NCBI GenBank assembly: GCA_963556695.1
Contig: CAUWAG010000003.1
Span: 124,001 to 188,000 of the forward strand
DNA length: 64,000 bases
Direction: 5' to 3'
Origin: Anthostomella pinea
Lineage: Eukaryota; Ascomycota; Sordariomycetes; Xylariales; Xylariaceae
Below are positions 1 through 10,821 of this stretch, one piece after another (the first letter of the stretch is position 1; the number at the start of each line of letters is the position of its first letter). Made by a program: the position numbers and the translations under genes. The notes below the pieces were generated by a model. That model ran no database searches and was not told the DNA's origin. It saw nothing but the letters and a program-made list of their open reading frames with translations.

Positions 1-1
1 C

Positions 2-2098
2 AAGATTCGAGAGCTGTTGGGGTACACAGCCACAGCATTTCGCGCGGTCACCAACTTTGAGTTCTTCAATGTCTCAGAGAAGCCCGCGAAGCTGGACAGT
101 CCGGTCGAAAGCTCGTCGGGCGCTTTGGACCATGCCAGCGAGCAGAAATCTTCCGGACCATACCTGACCTTGAAGCGGGCCGAGAGGCACTTTCTCAAGT
201 TCCTCTCGCTCGTCATGCCGAAAGGTACAATCCCATTCATCGAGTCGGCATTCCCGCTTGCGTCAATTCCGACAGAAAGTCGCGACTTCACATATGCCGT
301 ATCGGTACCGCTTTCGCGACTGCTGGAGGACAAGTGGAACATCGAGGATCTGGAGACCGGCGCCGACGCCATTGAGATTGTCATCGATGATGCCTTCAGC
401 AGCACCCATACGACAACGTCGAGGAGTGCTCGAATGAGTTCGATAAGTTGGGCTGTCGGATTTATCAGAAGAAATGTCGTGATTCCCATAGTCTATCATG
501 TGCCGTGGCCTTCTCCTCGTGACACGGAACCAGATCGGCGCTCTGAATATCTCGAGTACGTCCAGCACGGCTTGAGCCTTTGTCCAGAGTATATAACGGT
601 GGATCTGCGACTGGAGGACCGAATCCTCTCCCATGTCATAGACTTCAAAAGAACGACCAAGGTTATAGGCACGGTGCATCTGGGACCCTCACCACCGCCG
701 CCACGGTGGTCTGACCCCATATGGATGTCCTACTGTCGCAAGGCCCAGTCACTCTCGTGCGACCTTGTCAGGCTGACTCGTCCAGCAACATCAGTGGAAG
801 ATAACTTTGAGATCAACACACTCCGGGCCTCGGTCGACAAACTGTGCCAGCAACAACAAACTATGCCCCTAATCGCCTTCAATACGGGATTTCGAGGCAG
901 GAATTCTGCTTGCTTCAACAAAGTATTGACATCGGTACTGCCAGAGTCCTTTATTGGAGCTTTTCCCGAAGAAGATGCAGTATCATCTTATGTGGCGCCG
1001 TCTATCACTGCTCTCCAGGCTACGTCGGCCTTGCAAGCCTCGTTCATCACAGATGCGTTGAAGCTGTATGTGTTTGGCGCAAACGTCGGTCACAGCATGT
1101 CGCCTGCCATGCATAATACGGCGATCCGTTCGCTCGGGCTGGACCATTTCTACACGCCACACTCGACCAACTCGCTGGGCAGCATTCGCGACTTGATCCA
1201 CGACCCCTTCTTCGCCGGTGCCTCGATTGGTCTGCCCTTCAAAGTGGAAGTCATATCTCTGACGCATTCTCTCTCCAGCCACGCCAAGGCGATCGGAGCT
1301 GTCAACACACTCATCCCTCTGCGGCACTTGAATCCCGACGGGAGCATACCTGACAACGCGCTGCTGTTCAATACCCGGAATCGAGCCGGGCCGGTCCTCG
1401 CCCTGTATGGGGAGAACACGGACTGGATCGGAATACGAGCATGCATACGTAGAGGCCTCAGTCCGGCAAACGGGGTGCGTTCTAGTACAACCGGCCTCGT
1501 CCTAGGTGCTGGAGGCATGGGCCGGGCAGCCGTGTATGCCATGCTCCAGCTAGGCGTCAAGAACGTTGTCATCTACAACCGGACGCCATCCAACGCGGAA
1601 AAGCTGGTGTCCCACTTCACCACACTATTGGCGCGTCATGACATACCACTGCTAAGCAGGAGTGACGAAGAGAAAACTAGATTCTACGTATTGAGCTCGC
1701 GAGACGATGCATGGCCCGAGACGTTCCGACTTCCGACCATGATAGTGTCCTGCATTCCAGCGCACTGCATCGGAGAGAGTCCAGCGCCGAACTTCACTCT
1801 TCCCAAGCACTGGATGATGAGTCCGACGGGAGGTGTCGTCGTGGACTTTTCGTACAAGGATATCGACACGCCGTTGATGGTGCAAACGAAGGCGGAAGCA
1901 CATCGCGGATGGGTAGCGATGGACGGACTGGACTTACTACCAGAGCAAGGGTTTGCCCAGTTCGAGCTGTTCACGGGCAGACGGGCGCCGCGGCGGTTGA
2001 TGCGTGGGGAGGTCTTTAGGTCGTACCCTGCCGGCGCGCAGACAATCCCAACGCAGCTCCAACCGCGCCTAGAAAACATTACTGAGCATGAGCCATAG
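2..2098 (+). CDS. qutR: Quinate pathway repressor, C-terminal part (5' end outside window)
   Basis: Open from the left edge; about 698 residues are visible and the start lies upstream. It resembles the C-terminal part of pentafunctional AROM: a type I 3-dehydroquinase-like region (roughly visible residues 75-330), then a shikimate-dehydrogenase-like region with the substrate motif VGHSMSPAMHN, a retained lysine in GLPFK, GAVNTLI, NTDW and the dinucleotide motif GAGGMGRAA. In fungi this architecture belongs to the quinate repressor (QutR of Aspergillus, qa-1S of Neurospora), which blocks the activator QutA/qa-1F when quinate is absent. The stretch matching the Schiff-base lysine of type I dehydroquinase reads CDLVRLTRPA, so the lysine appears replaced by arginine. 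This fits a regulator that binds but does not catalyse. No other quinate gene is seen to the right; the rest of a cluster, if any, would be upstream. Confidence 0.88.
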   Translation, partial: KIRELLGYTATAFRAVTNFEFFNVSEKPAKLDSPVESSSGALDHASEQKSSGPYLTLKRAERHFLKFLSLVMPKGTIPFIESAFPLASIPTESRDFTYAVSVPLSRLLEDKWNIEDLETGADAIEIVIDDAFSSTHTTTSRSARMSSISWAVGFIRRNVVIPIVYHVPWPSPRDTEPDRRSEYLEYVQHGLSLCPEYITVDLRLEDRILSHVIDFKRTTKVIGTVHLGPSPPPPRWSDPIWMSYCRKAQSLSCDLVRLTRPATSVEDNFEINTLRASVDKLCQQQQTMPLIAFNTGFRGRNSACFNKVLTSVLPESFIGAFPEEDAVSSYVAPSITALQATSALQASFITDALKLYVFGANVGHSMSPAMHNTAIRSLGLDHFYTPHSTNSLGSIRDLIHDPFFAGASIGLPFKVEVISLTHSLSSHAKAIGAVNTLIPLRHLNPDGSIPDNALLFNTRNRAGPVLALYGENTDWIGIRACIRRGLSPANGVRSSTTGLVLGAGGMGRAAVYAMLQLGVKNVVIYNRTPSNAEKLVSHFTTLLARHDIPLLSRSDEEKTRFYVLSSRDDAWPETFRLPTMIVSCIPAHCIGESPAPNFTLPKHWMMSPTGGVVVDFSYKDIDTPLMVQTKAEAHRGWVAMDGLDLLPEQGFAQFELFTGRRAPRRLMRGEVFRSYPAGAQTIPTQLQPRLENITEHEP

Positions 2099-3523
2099 CG
2101 TAGCTCACAGAGTGATGAAATTAATGAAGGCATTCAAGCGCTGCAGTACACCATTGCCGTTGGCCCCCTCTCACTCCATAACCGCATGGACGTCCAGCCA
2201 GCCCCTTGAGGCTTGCGTGTGATGCGTCGTTAAGGTATATCGTTCTGAGAAGCTCACGCTTGATAGCTGGTGGCCCAGAGTATTGGGAAGCGGGGAGTCG
2301 TCCGACAGAATCCGCCACAGGTGTCAAAGCATGTACAGAAATAGTACAACAATTCACAGCTTCAATGTTCGCAGCGGCGGCGACCGCCCGTACACTGTCG
2401 TCGGGTGGCTGCTAGGCGCGCCACCAGGCCGAAGTCAAGGTAAAGTGGCAAAGAGGTCGTTCTAGCAAAACCACGGTTGCCATCTACAGTAGGTTAGCTA
2501 TATCCAGTATCTGACTGGCAGCTAGCTAACAACTGCCCCGATGCCACTGCGACGAACGATTGGTGATTCACATCCTCTAGTAGACGCTTATCACAGACGG
2601 ACAGGGCTCACAGGAAGACTAACTAAGTACATACCTTAGTAACACGCCCTGCCGTACACAGTAGTTGGTAGATAGTGCCCCCCGTCTTCCCCACGGCCGC
2701 CCTTTTCCTTATCTCTACCCAGGATTTGACCCGCTGGGTTGCATGTTCTCGCTTTCCAATGTCCATGGCCAGCCGGGGAAATACTTTCATGACGACCATG
2801 TCTTTTGAGAGTCATGTTTCGCTGATCAAGGTACCTTGCTATATATTCGAATTACGTTGCAACCACAAGAACCAGTGCAACGTTAACCATGCTCCTCCAT
2901 GCGACACCTGTTGTACTTGGGGTAGCTTGCAAACCAATGTCGACGTCCACGGAGGAGAACCGTTCCGGTGTTCCCCATCGTCCTATAGCATCACCATCTG
3001 TATTGACAACGAGTTCTGACAAATGTGCCGTATGGTCATGGTATTCTGGATAGATATCAGTTGTACACACAGAGGCGAGTTTGTCAGCTTGATGAGATTC
3101 GAGAGCTCATCAGAGATAGGCGGCCCCGGGCGGCGGTGGCTCGGCGGGCCCCGCGATTATAGCTGGGTGCCATCCATGGGTCTGTCAGGGAGGTCAGTAG
3201 AGAGACAGAAGGGAGGGAAAAGCTGCGATTTTGCACATTTTTGGATCGAGACGGTGACCAGATCGGCCATGGCCTGACTCAATTCCAGAATCACATCCAC
3301 TCCAGTTCTATATATTTAAAAAAGTGTTCCACGGTGCTTCAGTCTATCCTGAAGCCTAATAACCTCGTGCCCTCCAAAGGAAACCCTCCCATAAACGATC
3401 ATCACCGGCGCCGACTCGTCTCCTGACTCGCGGCTCGGCCAAAGTCAACCACACTTCGCCTACGGCCTTTGGAAGAGTCTCGCGCGCTTCGGATCGCTTT
3501 CGTCTCTAGCAGGTTTCGCAGCG
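2099..3523. other. Intergenic region, promoter of the purine permease
   Basis: About 1.4 kb with no convincing gene. The last 150 bases before the permease start are pyrimidine-rich, as in fungal promoters and leaders. A UaY-like site and a GATA motif are listed separately. No tRNA was seen. Confidence 0.6.
3141..3154. promoter_or_regulatory. Possible UaY-type binding site upstream of the purine permease
   Basis: The sequence reads TCGG-N6-CCGC, one base off the TCGG-N6-CCGA consensus of the Aspergillus purine activator UaY. It lies about 370 bases before the permease start. An AGATAG (HGATAR, AreA-type) motif sits about 27 bases to its left. The match is short and imperfect in GC-rich DNA, so it is only suggestive. 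Confidence 0.25.
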
Positions 3524-5504
3524 ATGGATGAGGATCAGGGTCCCTCGCAGATTGTGCCGCGGACGACACCCAAGAGAACTCTGGCCGATCGCCTAAATGG
3601 CGTCAAGAAGACCTTCCTCACCAAGGATGGCATTCTTGGGTCTTACGACTATGGCTTCCTCTTCCGGCCCAACCTGCCGTTCATGAAAAAGTCGCGCCGG
3701 GCATCCCCTTTCTTCGGGCTCAACGACAAGATGCCCGTCGTGCTGGCTCTCCTGCTAGGCCTCCAGCACTCCCTGGCGATGCTGGCTGGTATCATCACAC
3801 CTCCCATCATCATGGCGGGAGCAGGGGGGGCGAACCTCGATGCTGACTCACAACAATACTTGGTCTCGACCGCACTCATCGTGTCGGGCATCCTCTCCAT
3901 GATCCAGATCACGAGGTTTCACATCACGAAAACACCGTTAGTAAATTCTATGTTTGCTGATCCGCTTTCATGCCGTCCGCTTTCATGCCGTAGCCACTCA
4001 CCAGCGCCACCAGGTACTATATCGGCACTGGATTGATCTCGGTCGTTGGTATCTCGTTCTCCATTGTACCAGTCGCGACAGGTGCCTTTGCTCAGATGTA
4101 CGCCAACGGGTACTGTCCCGTGGCTGAGGATGGGGTCACCAAACTGCCTTGTCCGGATGGCTACGGGGCCCTTCTGGGGACCGCGGCCGTGTGTGCTCTT
4201 GTCGAGATCTTGATCGCCTTCATACCACCGAAAATCATGCTGAAGATCTTCCCCCCTATCGTCACTGGCCCGACTCTCATGGTGAGTGATGTGACCACCC
4301 GAGATCTGGTGCACGGCTGACCTTTTGCAGCTCATCGGTATCAGCTTGATCGAGAATGGCTTCAAGGACTGGGCTGGTGGCAGCGGATCTTGCGCCGATG
4401 CTGATCACACGGCGTACTACAACGTGTGCCCGAATGTTGGCGCCCCTCACGCCTTGCCGTGGGGCTCGCCCGAGTACCTAGGCCTCGGGTTTTCAGTCTT
4501 TCTCGCCATCATCCTATGCGAGCGTTTCGGTTCCCCCATGATGAAGTCGATGGGTGTCATCATTGGTCTTTTGACGGGCTGCATCATTGCCGCGGCCACG
4601 GGATACTTCAACAAGAGTGGAATCGACGCGGCACCGGCGGTGTCCTTCATCTGGGTTCACACCTTCAAACTGACAGTATACGGCCCTCTCGTGCTACCCA
4701 TGATAGCTGTCTTCATCATCTCCGCCTGTGAGGCCATTGGCGACATCACGGCTACCTGTGACGTGTCTCGTCTCGAAGTGGAAGGCAGTATATACGAGTC
4801 TCGTATCCAAGGGGGCGTGCTGGCTGATGGCGTGAACGGCATTCTCGCGGCGCTCATGACCATAAGCCCCATGTCGACATTCGCCCAGAACAACGGTGTC
4901 ATCGCCCTGACGCGCTGTGCGAATCGGACTGCTGGATACTGCTGTTGGTATGATTCTCGCTGTCCACCTTTGTCTCTGTTATATACCGCATATGCTGACA
5001 GCCCACAGCTTCTTTCTCATCGTCATGGGCATCTTCGCCAAGTTTGCTGCGGCACTCGTTGCCATTCCTTCGGCGGTCCTTGGTGGCATGACCACATTCC
5101 TGTTCTGCTCGGTGGCCGTGTCGGGGATTAGCATTATATCCCGGGGGTTTCCCTTCAACCGCAGGAATCGCTTTGTTCTGACTGCTGGGCTCGCCATCGG
5201 CTACGGGGCCACGCTGGTACCGACCTACTTTTCCAACGTGTTCAGCTATAGTGGCGACAACAAGAGCCTTCAAGGGTTCCTGGATGCCATTGTACTCGTC
5301 ATGGAGACGGGCTTCGCCGTCACGGCGTTTGTGAGCATGTTTTTGAATCTCACGCTCCCTGAAGAAATCGACGAGATCGAAGAGGATCAGGTGGCCGCCA
5401 CCAGTCCTGTGATGACCCAGGGAGCTCCCATGAACATCTACGGAAGAGACAGCGACGGGCTCGCTCCGGCAGAGGAAGACATGTACAAGAAGAGGGAGGC
5501 TTAG
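3524..5504 (+). CDS. Purine permease (xanthine/uric acid, NAT/NCS2 family), UapA/UapC-like
   Basis: Four exons, 3524-3936, 4014-4281, 4331-4947 and 5009-5504, give a 597-residue plasma-membrane H+ symporter, close to the length of Aspergillus UapC. All three introns have GT-AG ends and every join restores a family motif, for example FHITKTP-YYIGTGL and GYCC-CFFLIVMG. The NAT signature QNNGVIALTR and the conserved helix ACEAIGDITATCDVSR are intact, and the many hydrophobic segments fit the usual 14 helices. Intron 1 contains a short direct repeat (CCGCTTTCATG twice). The acidic cytosolic C-terminus (LPEEIDEIEEDQ) resembles that of UapA/C. It probably imports urate and xanthine. The neighbour FAD monooxygenase is convergent, so they do not share a promoter. 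Confidence 0.93.
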
Positions 5505-5830
5505 AAAAACCTGAGTGACATGTTTCTGATTAGTCAAAGATTGATGATTTGACATTGTCAAATTGCATTAGTGGTACACAAGCTGATAGAGTAGAATTGG
5601 TATAGCCAAGTCGCCTGACGTTTATTCCTATTTGACAATTTCTCGAAACATACGCGTCGTCTTGCTGAGCACCTTGTAACGACTGCGACTGGCGCTGGTT
5701 GCAGCAACTTCAGAGGCTGGATGAGTTCCGATTGCCACAGTGGCGATAACGACATGGTCTCACACGAGATGTTGCTTAAGAGCTGTGAGCTGACTCGCCA
5801 GCTATCGCAAAGGTTGCCGATGTTCTAGTT
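5505..5830. other. Convergent 3' intergenic region
   Basis: This 326-base stretch lies between the ends of two genes facing each other. It should hold both 3' UTRs. Nothing else was recognised. Confidence 0.6.
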
Positions 5831-7127
5831 TCATTCACTGAAAGGATGTGATCCGAACTGACTGCGGTTGCCCAGGAAGACACCCTGGTCCTGCGTATCA
5901 GTCGCAAAGCGCATCACGGTCGACTCGTAGTCACTCCAGTCCATTTCATTGTCAAACATACGACCGAGCAACAGGGCATGCAAAGCCGCCTGCGCCGTCG
6001 ATGCCGCGGTGTGCGGACGGAACCCAGCCAGCGCATCGCCAGCAAGAACCGCCTTTCCCCCCAAAAGCCAGCACTTCTTGTCTGCCGGGGGCTTCAAATC
6101 CGTGATGGCTTGGACGAAGGGTTCGCGCGTCTTCTTCAAGAGCTCTGCAAACCGTGGCGGGAGGATTGCGTCTGCGGCGTGCTTCCTCGCCTCCCAGACG
6201 CTGTCTTGCATGTGGCCGCCCGTCGGCAGGGTCCAACGGTGGGTATTGCCGTCCTTGTCGGTCATGGTCTGGCGATACTCGTCTGACTCGCCCTCCATGT
6301 TGACGTACCAGACCCAGTTGACGAGGCGAGATCCAGGTGCAAGAGTACCTTCGCGGCCCGGGATGGTGTACCCCAGGATCTGCACGTGGCCGCCGTGGTA
6401 GAATGGGAATTTCTCGACAAACACCTCTGCTGCCTCAGGGGAGAGCTCCGTTTCGGGGACAGTGCCTCGGAAGGCCACGTAGCCCGCGTATGTTCGCTCG
6501 GGCGAAGATGGACACAGCGATTTTCGGACTGTTGAGGACGAGCCGTCGGCGATGATGACAAAGTCAGCCGTGGCATGCTGAAGTTCATGGCTTTCACCAC
6601 CAGGTTTCGTGTCCTTGTATGTTACTCTAACTCGGTGGCCGTCCTCGACGAGCTTCGTCACAGCGCAGCCGTGCTCGTACCTCCCAACACCCTCGCCGTC
6701 AAGCTCACCAGGCATGTCATGACCCTCGACATACGGACTCGCAAGCCCATCAAAGTTGGCCCGACAGATGTGGTAAATGAGATCCCAGCTAGTCATTCGC
6801 TGCGCCCTGTTCTCGCGCTCCTTGCTACGACCAGTTTTGTCCAGGTATAGTCGTTGGTGGCTTGTGACAGCAATCAGCGTCTTGGTTCGGTCGTATTTCT
6901 GCATGAAGACGGGTATCTCTCCTCCGGCAACAATGCCTGCGCCCTGGTCGTGGAGGAGTGGTGTTGGTGCCCTTTCGAGTATGCGCACGTTGTGTCCGAG
7001 ACGTCGCAGGGCAATAGACGTCATCAACCCGGCCAAAGAGCCGCCGACCTGAGGTATGTCAGTTCATGTTTGGGGATGGACTTGCACGATATGGGTGTGA
7101 CCTCACTGTAATGACTTCCAGAGGCAT
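5831..7127 (-). CDS. FAD-dependent aromatic monooxygenase (salicylate hydroxylase-like)
   Basis: Two exons on the minus strand: 7127-7107 (MPLEVIT) and 7048-5831, giving 412 residues. The 58-base intron (GTGAGG...CAG) splits the FAD-binding fold; splicing creates VGGSLAGLMTS, the dinucleotide motif, which starts the protein as usual in this family. Downstream are a DG motif (IIADGSSSTVRKSL) and the second FAD motif (VLAGDALAGFRPHTAAS). This is the class A flavoprotein monooxygenase plan (FAD_binding_3), one polypeptide using NAD(P)H and O2 to hydroxylate small aromatics or similar compounds. The substrate cannot be read from the sequence. It diverges from the MFS pseudogene across a 1.07-kb promoter region, so the two may once have been co-regulated. 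Confidence 0.85.
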
Positions 7128-8199
7128 GGTGCAGGTTGCCAGCACAGCACGACGCAATATTGACACGAAACAAGAGCTGTAATAGCCACGGCACCAAAAG
7201 CAGGGACCTAGCTATCTGCCTTCATGCGTTCTTTATATTATATAATGCGCTCGGCAATTTCGCATGCGAAGTAGTAGTGACATGTATCTTGCAGCATGTC
7301 CTGCTCATCGCGCGTGCTACACCACCAATCAGTGACGACGTTCAATCTCCAAGACCCAAGACCTGTCGAGCATACACACCTACTACACATAGCCATGTCG
7401 ACAGACTCTTCACTTCAGTTAAGCTCGAATATTGAGAAATCACATGAGCCGCCGTGTTATGATAATGAGTGCCGACAGCACGCAGATCTAGCTACTCTAG
7501 CACTGGTTGTATGGTAAGCCGGAGCTACGGGGTTCGTGATGTCATTACCGGTAGGTCAAGACGGTGTGGGCGGAGAAGGAAACGCAACAATGACAGGCAC
7601 ACCTATCATTATTAATAATAAAAGTGAGTTGATGCTGTCAGACTTGGAGTCACGCTGTGGCATCTTTCACTATTGAAAACCCGGCACCGAGGGATGGTAT
7701 GGCTGTCACATCCTTACCGTAGATGCCAGACAAGCGGACAAGATGCTCGCTATGTGGTGACAATACCTAAGTCAGTGCGAAGGCTTCTCCATCGTGATGG
7801 ATTGTAATTCTGCTGGACCCTTGGGGTCGGCGATAAGAGCCGCCCCCGAGTGATTCTTGGCCCCGGCCACCCCTGAGCGTATTCCCGGTTGCAACCCCGA
7901 CACGCCCGAGTGGTGATGGATCCGAGCTTGTCAATCGCGTGCATCATGATTTCAAACTGGTCAGCGTGGATAGCGGGATCGTCTCCACGAGACTCGGGAC
8001 CGTTGACAAACCTCGATTTCATTGACGTCACAAGCCCTAGCCTCTTTTTTGCCGTTCGGCGCGACCTCCAATGCGATATGATGAGATATGGCAGTGTCAT
8101 TCATTACAGCTGGGCGAACCAAGCCGGAAGAGACATATTTTTCATCTGCTCTGACATCGTGGGGGTAGGAAACCAACAACCCGGCAGAGACACAGCATC
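7128..8199. other. Divergent intergenic/promoter region
   Basis: About 1.07 kb between the divergently transcribed monooxygenase and MFS transporter. It contains a small A/T tract near 7605-7622. No gene or RNA was recognised. Confidence 0.55.
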
Positions 8200-10474
8200 A
8201 TGGTCGCCATCGGACGGATTCTATCGCGGCCAACAGTGAAGCCGTACAGGACCGCTGACCTGAAGCACGAAGAGCACCCATACCTCAACGAGAATGGCCA
8301 TGTCGATTTCAGTCCCGGGGACATCGAGAACCCGCACAATTGGTCGACAGCACGACGCTGGTACGTGACCGTCGTTTCGGTCTTGCTGGTGGTCAACGCG
8401 ACGTTCGCATCATCGTCACCGTCTGGCTGCTTTGGTGTAAGTCGTGGCCCTTTGTTAACAGACGTTCTCTTATTGGATTATTTCAACAAGACATTAAAAA
8501 AGTTATAGCTTATTCAACAATGTCACAATTAGGTATGATGGTTATAGCAATAGGTTTATCTTCTAAAAATCCAGGTAAAAATCCGGATAAAATGAACCAC
8601 TCAGCATTCGCGTCACGGTTACGCATTCGATCCACCTGCAATGCGAACTTGGACCGCAGAGTATATCCGAAGAGTTTGGAGTGTCTCAGGAAGCTGCTGG
8701 CCTGACCATCACCCTCTTCCTCCTGGGCTACTGCGCCGGACCCCTGGTTTTTGCCCCATTGTCCGAGGTACGAAACCTGACCCCTTTCGAAGTATGCTGG
8801 GATTGTGGACATGCTGACAAGTTTGTACGTCAAGTTTTGGGGCAGACGATGGATCTTCTACATCACGTTCCTGCTCTATCTCGCGTTCAACTTCCTCTGC
8901 ACGTTCGCCCCCAACTTCGGAAGCCTGCTGGTCGGCCGTTTCCTGACGGGCACCTTCATCAGCGCCCCCCTTAGTAACGCTCCTGGCGTGCTCGCCGATC
9001 TCTGGGGTCCGGTCGAGCGTGGAAATGCCATGGCGGTCTTTTCCTGCAAGGTCTGGGTTGGGCCTGCTCTGGGTCCCGTTGTGGCCGGCTTCCTCGAGAT
9101 GACGGAAAATTGGCGGTGGAGCTTCTACGTCCTGCTCTGGCTCGGCGGAGGCACGGCCATCATCATGTTCACCATTCCCGAGACTTTCGGCCCCATGATC
9201 CTCGCGACGAGAGCTCGTCGGATCCGCAAGGCCAAGATCCCAGGCTACGAGAATGTGAAGGCGCCAGTCGAGGACAGCGGCCGCTCAATATGGGGTGTCT
9301 ATAAGGTACGTATTACAACATCCCACCTCGAGACCCTGGGTTTTGTATTCGAGAACAAGCTTTGTTGTTCCCTTTCCTTCTTCATCTAGAAAATGGCCGT
9401 ACTAGTTTAAAGACTGGATGCTAACATACACGCAACAAGGTGGCTTTGACAAGGCCTGGGATTTTGCTCTTTGACCTCATCTCCTTCCTCTGCGCCGTCT
9501 ACATGTCGGTCGTTTACTGCCTGCTCTACATGCTGTTTTCCATCTACCCCATCGTCTTTCAGGAAAGACGGGGCTGGGGCCCCGGCGTTGGCGAGCTTCC
9601 CTTGATTGGAACGGCTGTCGGCGCTTTCCTTGGTGCCTAGTCGTGGTTGTGGACTCGAAGAGAAAGGCCAAGAAGATTGAGTCAGGTCATCCGTTGAAGC
9701 CTGAGGACAGACTGACCCTAGCTATGGTTGGCGGCGTCGGGTTTGCTATTACCAGTACGTATGGTCTCTGCTCTTTCGCCTTTGTTTTCCCCTGGGAGCC
9801 CCTCACAGTCTGTCTGCTTTTTTGGAAGTTGTACCTCGCTGACATCCGGCAAAGTGTTCTAGTTCGCGTGGACCGCCGAGTATAAGTAAGTCAACTGGTT
9901 TGCTCCGAGTCTGAGTAGCAGCTGCTGACAGGTCTTTAATAGCTGGATGCACTGGGCGGTACCGACGGTGGCTGGCGTGTTCCTCGCCATGTCCCTGATG
10001 CTCATCTTCGTTGGCTTCCTCAATTATCTGGTCGACACCTTTCTGATGTATGCTGCCTCGGCGATAGCGGTCAACACGGTGACTCGCTCAGCATGTGGAG
10101 CGGCTGCTCCGTTATTCACGAACTACATGTTCCAAGCACTCGGCATTGGGGGAGAAGGCTCCTTGATCGGAGGTGTCGCCGCCGTCCTCGCCATAATCCC
10201 CTTCACGTTCTATACGTACGGGGAGGGAATCCGCAAGCGATCCAAGTTCGCTCCTACGCAGGACCACCGAGCCGATGACGAGGAGCAGCAGCGACGAAGC
10301 TCCGAAGGGCCAGCTGCAGGCGGGTCTAGCTCTGCGTCGTCGCGCACCGTCGGGGTTGATGATGTACCAGAACCGCACGCTGAGAAGCAGCGGGAGGCTG
10401 CGGATGATGATCTCCAGAATGCGTTGGGAGAGTCTAAGGACGAGAATGTACATTTTGGTCAGGAAGCTCGCTAG
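8200..10474 (+). pseudogene. DHA1-type MFS transporter, disabled by a frameshift and a nonsense codon
   Basis: Exons 8200-8436, 8660-8767, 8835-9305, 9440-9754, 9855-9885 and 9943-10474 encode a 12-helix drug/polyamine H+ antiporter of the FLR1/TPO type, with FLLGYCAGP, GPVERGNAMA and SACGAAAPLF preserved. Two lesions break it. First, the frame ends at TAG 9638-9640 after GTAVGAFLGA, and the protein resumes with VVVDSKRKAKK in another frame from 9643, equal to one lost or two gained bases. Second, after the 9755-9854 intron the frame reads TMF-stop-FAWTAEYN, with TAG at 9860-9862 where the family would have tryptophan (TGG to TAG). Intron 1 is enlarged to 223 bases by a mitochondrial insert. 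The rest is conserved, so the loss looks recent. A sequencing error could explain one lesion but less easily both. Confidence 0.82.
8467..8566 (+). other. Nuclear mitochondrial insert (NUMT) of nad5 inside MFS intron 1
   Basis: Inside an otherwise GC-rich gene lies an AT-rich block whose translation from 8472 reads [20 protein letters not shown] and then [11 protein letters not shown]. This is a highly conserved stretch of fungal mitochondrial NADH dehydrogenase subunit 5 (nad5/ND5), with the A/T-ending codons of fungal mitochondrial DNA. The block lies in the sense direction between the intron donor (8437) and acceptor (8659), so splicing would remove it. AT-rich sequence continues to about 8597 and may also be mitochondrial, perhaps a nad5 intron, but I cannot assign it. 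Confidence 0.85.
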
Positions 10475-10821
10475 ATTCGGCAACGTAGTCGAATCCATTC
10501 AAATAAATATCTAAAGATCATGACATGTAGACTTCACGCATCACGCATATAGTCCGAGTTGATGAAGTGAAGTACAGTACCATGGCAGTTCAATCCGGAT
10601 GAATAATATGTTTCAATATCGCCTCCTTCATCAATGATGAGCGGCATAGTTGTATTGACACCAGCGGTGTTCAAGACAGTTGTCGCATCACTTCATCTTA
10701 ATCCACTTCAACTACAATTGGAATGAGATGGCGTTGAGATATTGATCATTGGCTTAACTATATACAGTTGATGAGAAGCTCAGCTCGGGAGCGAATCTAT
10801 CGAACCTGGACTTTAAATCCG
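10475..10821. other. Convergent 3' intergenic region
   Basis: 347 bases between the ends of the MFS pseudogene and the catalase gene. Expected to hold 3' UTRs. Nothing else was recognised. Confidence 0.55.

Noticed and set aside
9617..9640. A 24-base GT-AG stretch that could splice away the TAG in the MFS gene
   Set aside because: It is far too short for a spliceosomal intron, and removing 24 bases does not restore the VVVDSKRK frame.
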